Assembly (NCBI GenBank): GCA_030040115.1
Contig: JASHUH010000354.1
Location: forward strand, 1 to 7,125
DNA from: Acidobacteriaceae bacterium
Lineage (GTDB): Bacteria > Acidobacteriota > Terriglobia > Terriglobales > Acidobacteriaceae
Length of the DNA stretch: 7,125 bases
Direction of reading: 5' to 3'
Shown here: positions 6,866 to 7,125 of the stretch, one piece after another
Numbering within the stretch: position 1 is the stretch's first letter
Layout: each line of letters begins with the position of its first letter
Program-made: the position numbers and the translations under genes
Notes under the pieces: model-generated
The model's input: only the letters and a program-made list of their open reading frames with translations
Told to the model about the DNA's origin: nothing
Database searches by the model: none

Positions 6866-7125
6866 AGCGCTCCTCCTTCACACGGAGCGCGTGTAATTTC
6901 AATCCAAAGCGGCGGTTCCGGCAAAGAATCGCTGCGTTCGATTGCCATGGCATGCGCCACAGGGAAAGGAGAAGTGCTTATGCCGCAGTCGATGCAAACA
7001 TCGGCGTCGCGGCGAATCTCTATCGGGCTGAGCAGCGAAACCAGGCCCATCCATGCGCCATATGGACACAGTTAACGGCGCCAGAAGTTCTGCGTCAGCG
7101 TCGAAATCGGCGCCAGCAGCGCGAT
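6862..7125 (-). pseudogene. Decayed NapH/YccM-like 4Fe-4S membrane ferredoxin gene (partial)
   Basis: Read on the - strand from 7125, the frame gives a hydrophobic stretch (IALLAPISTL), then NFWRR, a TAA stop (7072-7074), then LCPYGAW, LLSPIEIRRDADVCIDCG and a stop at 6862-6864. Polyferredoxins of the NapH/YccM type carry FWCRYLCPYGA followed by LLSPxxIRRDAxxCIDCGxCxxxCP. Against that pattern the first Cys is Arg, the Tyr codon has become the stop, and the last two Cys of the CIDCGxCxxxCP motif are Ser and Phe (CIDCGISTSPFP). The second cluster motif near the end is also unrecognisable apart from GAL. Homology continues in one frame across the stop, with no indel needed, which suggests point-mutation decay. 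In life such proteins carry electrons at the inner membrane. The beginning lies outside the window. A 62-residue open frame from ATG 7050 remains but is probably not a functional gene. Confidence 0.72.
6867..6890 (+). terminator. GC-rich hairpin between convergent genes, candidate (bidirectional) terminator
   Basis: GCGCTCC (6867-6873) and GGAGCGC (6884-6890) form a perfect 7-bp stem with a 10-nt loop, starting one base after the amidohydrolase stop codon. The + strand tail (GTGTAATTTC) is only weakly T-rich; the - strand tail begins TTTAAT. Placement between convergent reading frames supports a terminator acting in either direction. The poor U-tract limits confidence. Confidence 0.5.

Overview
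The window looks like chromosomal DNA from an Acidobacteriota bacterium, probably Solibacter/Bryobacter-like. The main clue is the C-terminal tail of a large Oar-like TonB-dependent receptor at the left edge: a barrel end with an FNxFNHPQF-type motif, a GTPRDMQF-type segment and a final Phe. I know this style from the expanded receptor families of that phylum. Secreted PQQ dehydrogenases, CHRD proteins and Tat-exported beta-propellers in one neighbourhood fit as well. This placement rests on recognition, not on a search.

Layout: 1-288 is the 3' end of the receptor. 340-945 encodes a CHRD-domain protein with one hydrophobic export or anchor segment. 1079-3193 encodes a secreted quinoprotein dehydrogenase with an N-terminal cytochrome c domain and a C-terminal PQQ propeller. 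3346-4233 and 4328-5227 are tandem paralogues, both Tat-exported beta-propellers of no family I can name. 5423-6865 encodes a secreted binuclear metal-dependent amidohydrolase. All six are on the + strand, with gaps of 51 to 195 nt. Facing them from the right edge on the - strand (7125 down to 6862) is what I read as the decayed remnant of a NapH/YccM-like 4Fe-4S membrane ferredoxin gene, with an in-frame stop and several cluster cysteines lost. A GC-rich hairpin at 6867-6890 lies between the convergent ends.

How the genes may work together (inference): every intact protein appears to act outside the cytoplasm. The receptor would bring a substrate across the outer membrane. The cytochrome-linked dehydrogenase would oxidise an alcohol or sugar in the periplasm and pass electrons to the respiratory chain. 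The amidohydrolase would cleave an amide, ester or dipeptide-like bond. The paired propellers and the CHRD protein have no assigned job. Three conserved histidines at equivalent blade positions in both propellers suggest a metal or ligand site. The substrate cannot be read from the sequence.

No tRNA, rRNA, CRISPR array or insertion sequence was seen. No gene-free stretch exceeds 300 bases. The longest gap is the 195-nt leader of the amidohydrolase gene, which holds an 8-bp inverted repeat.
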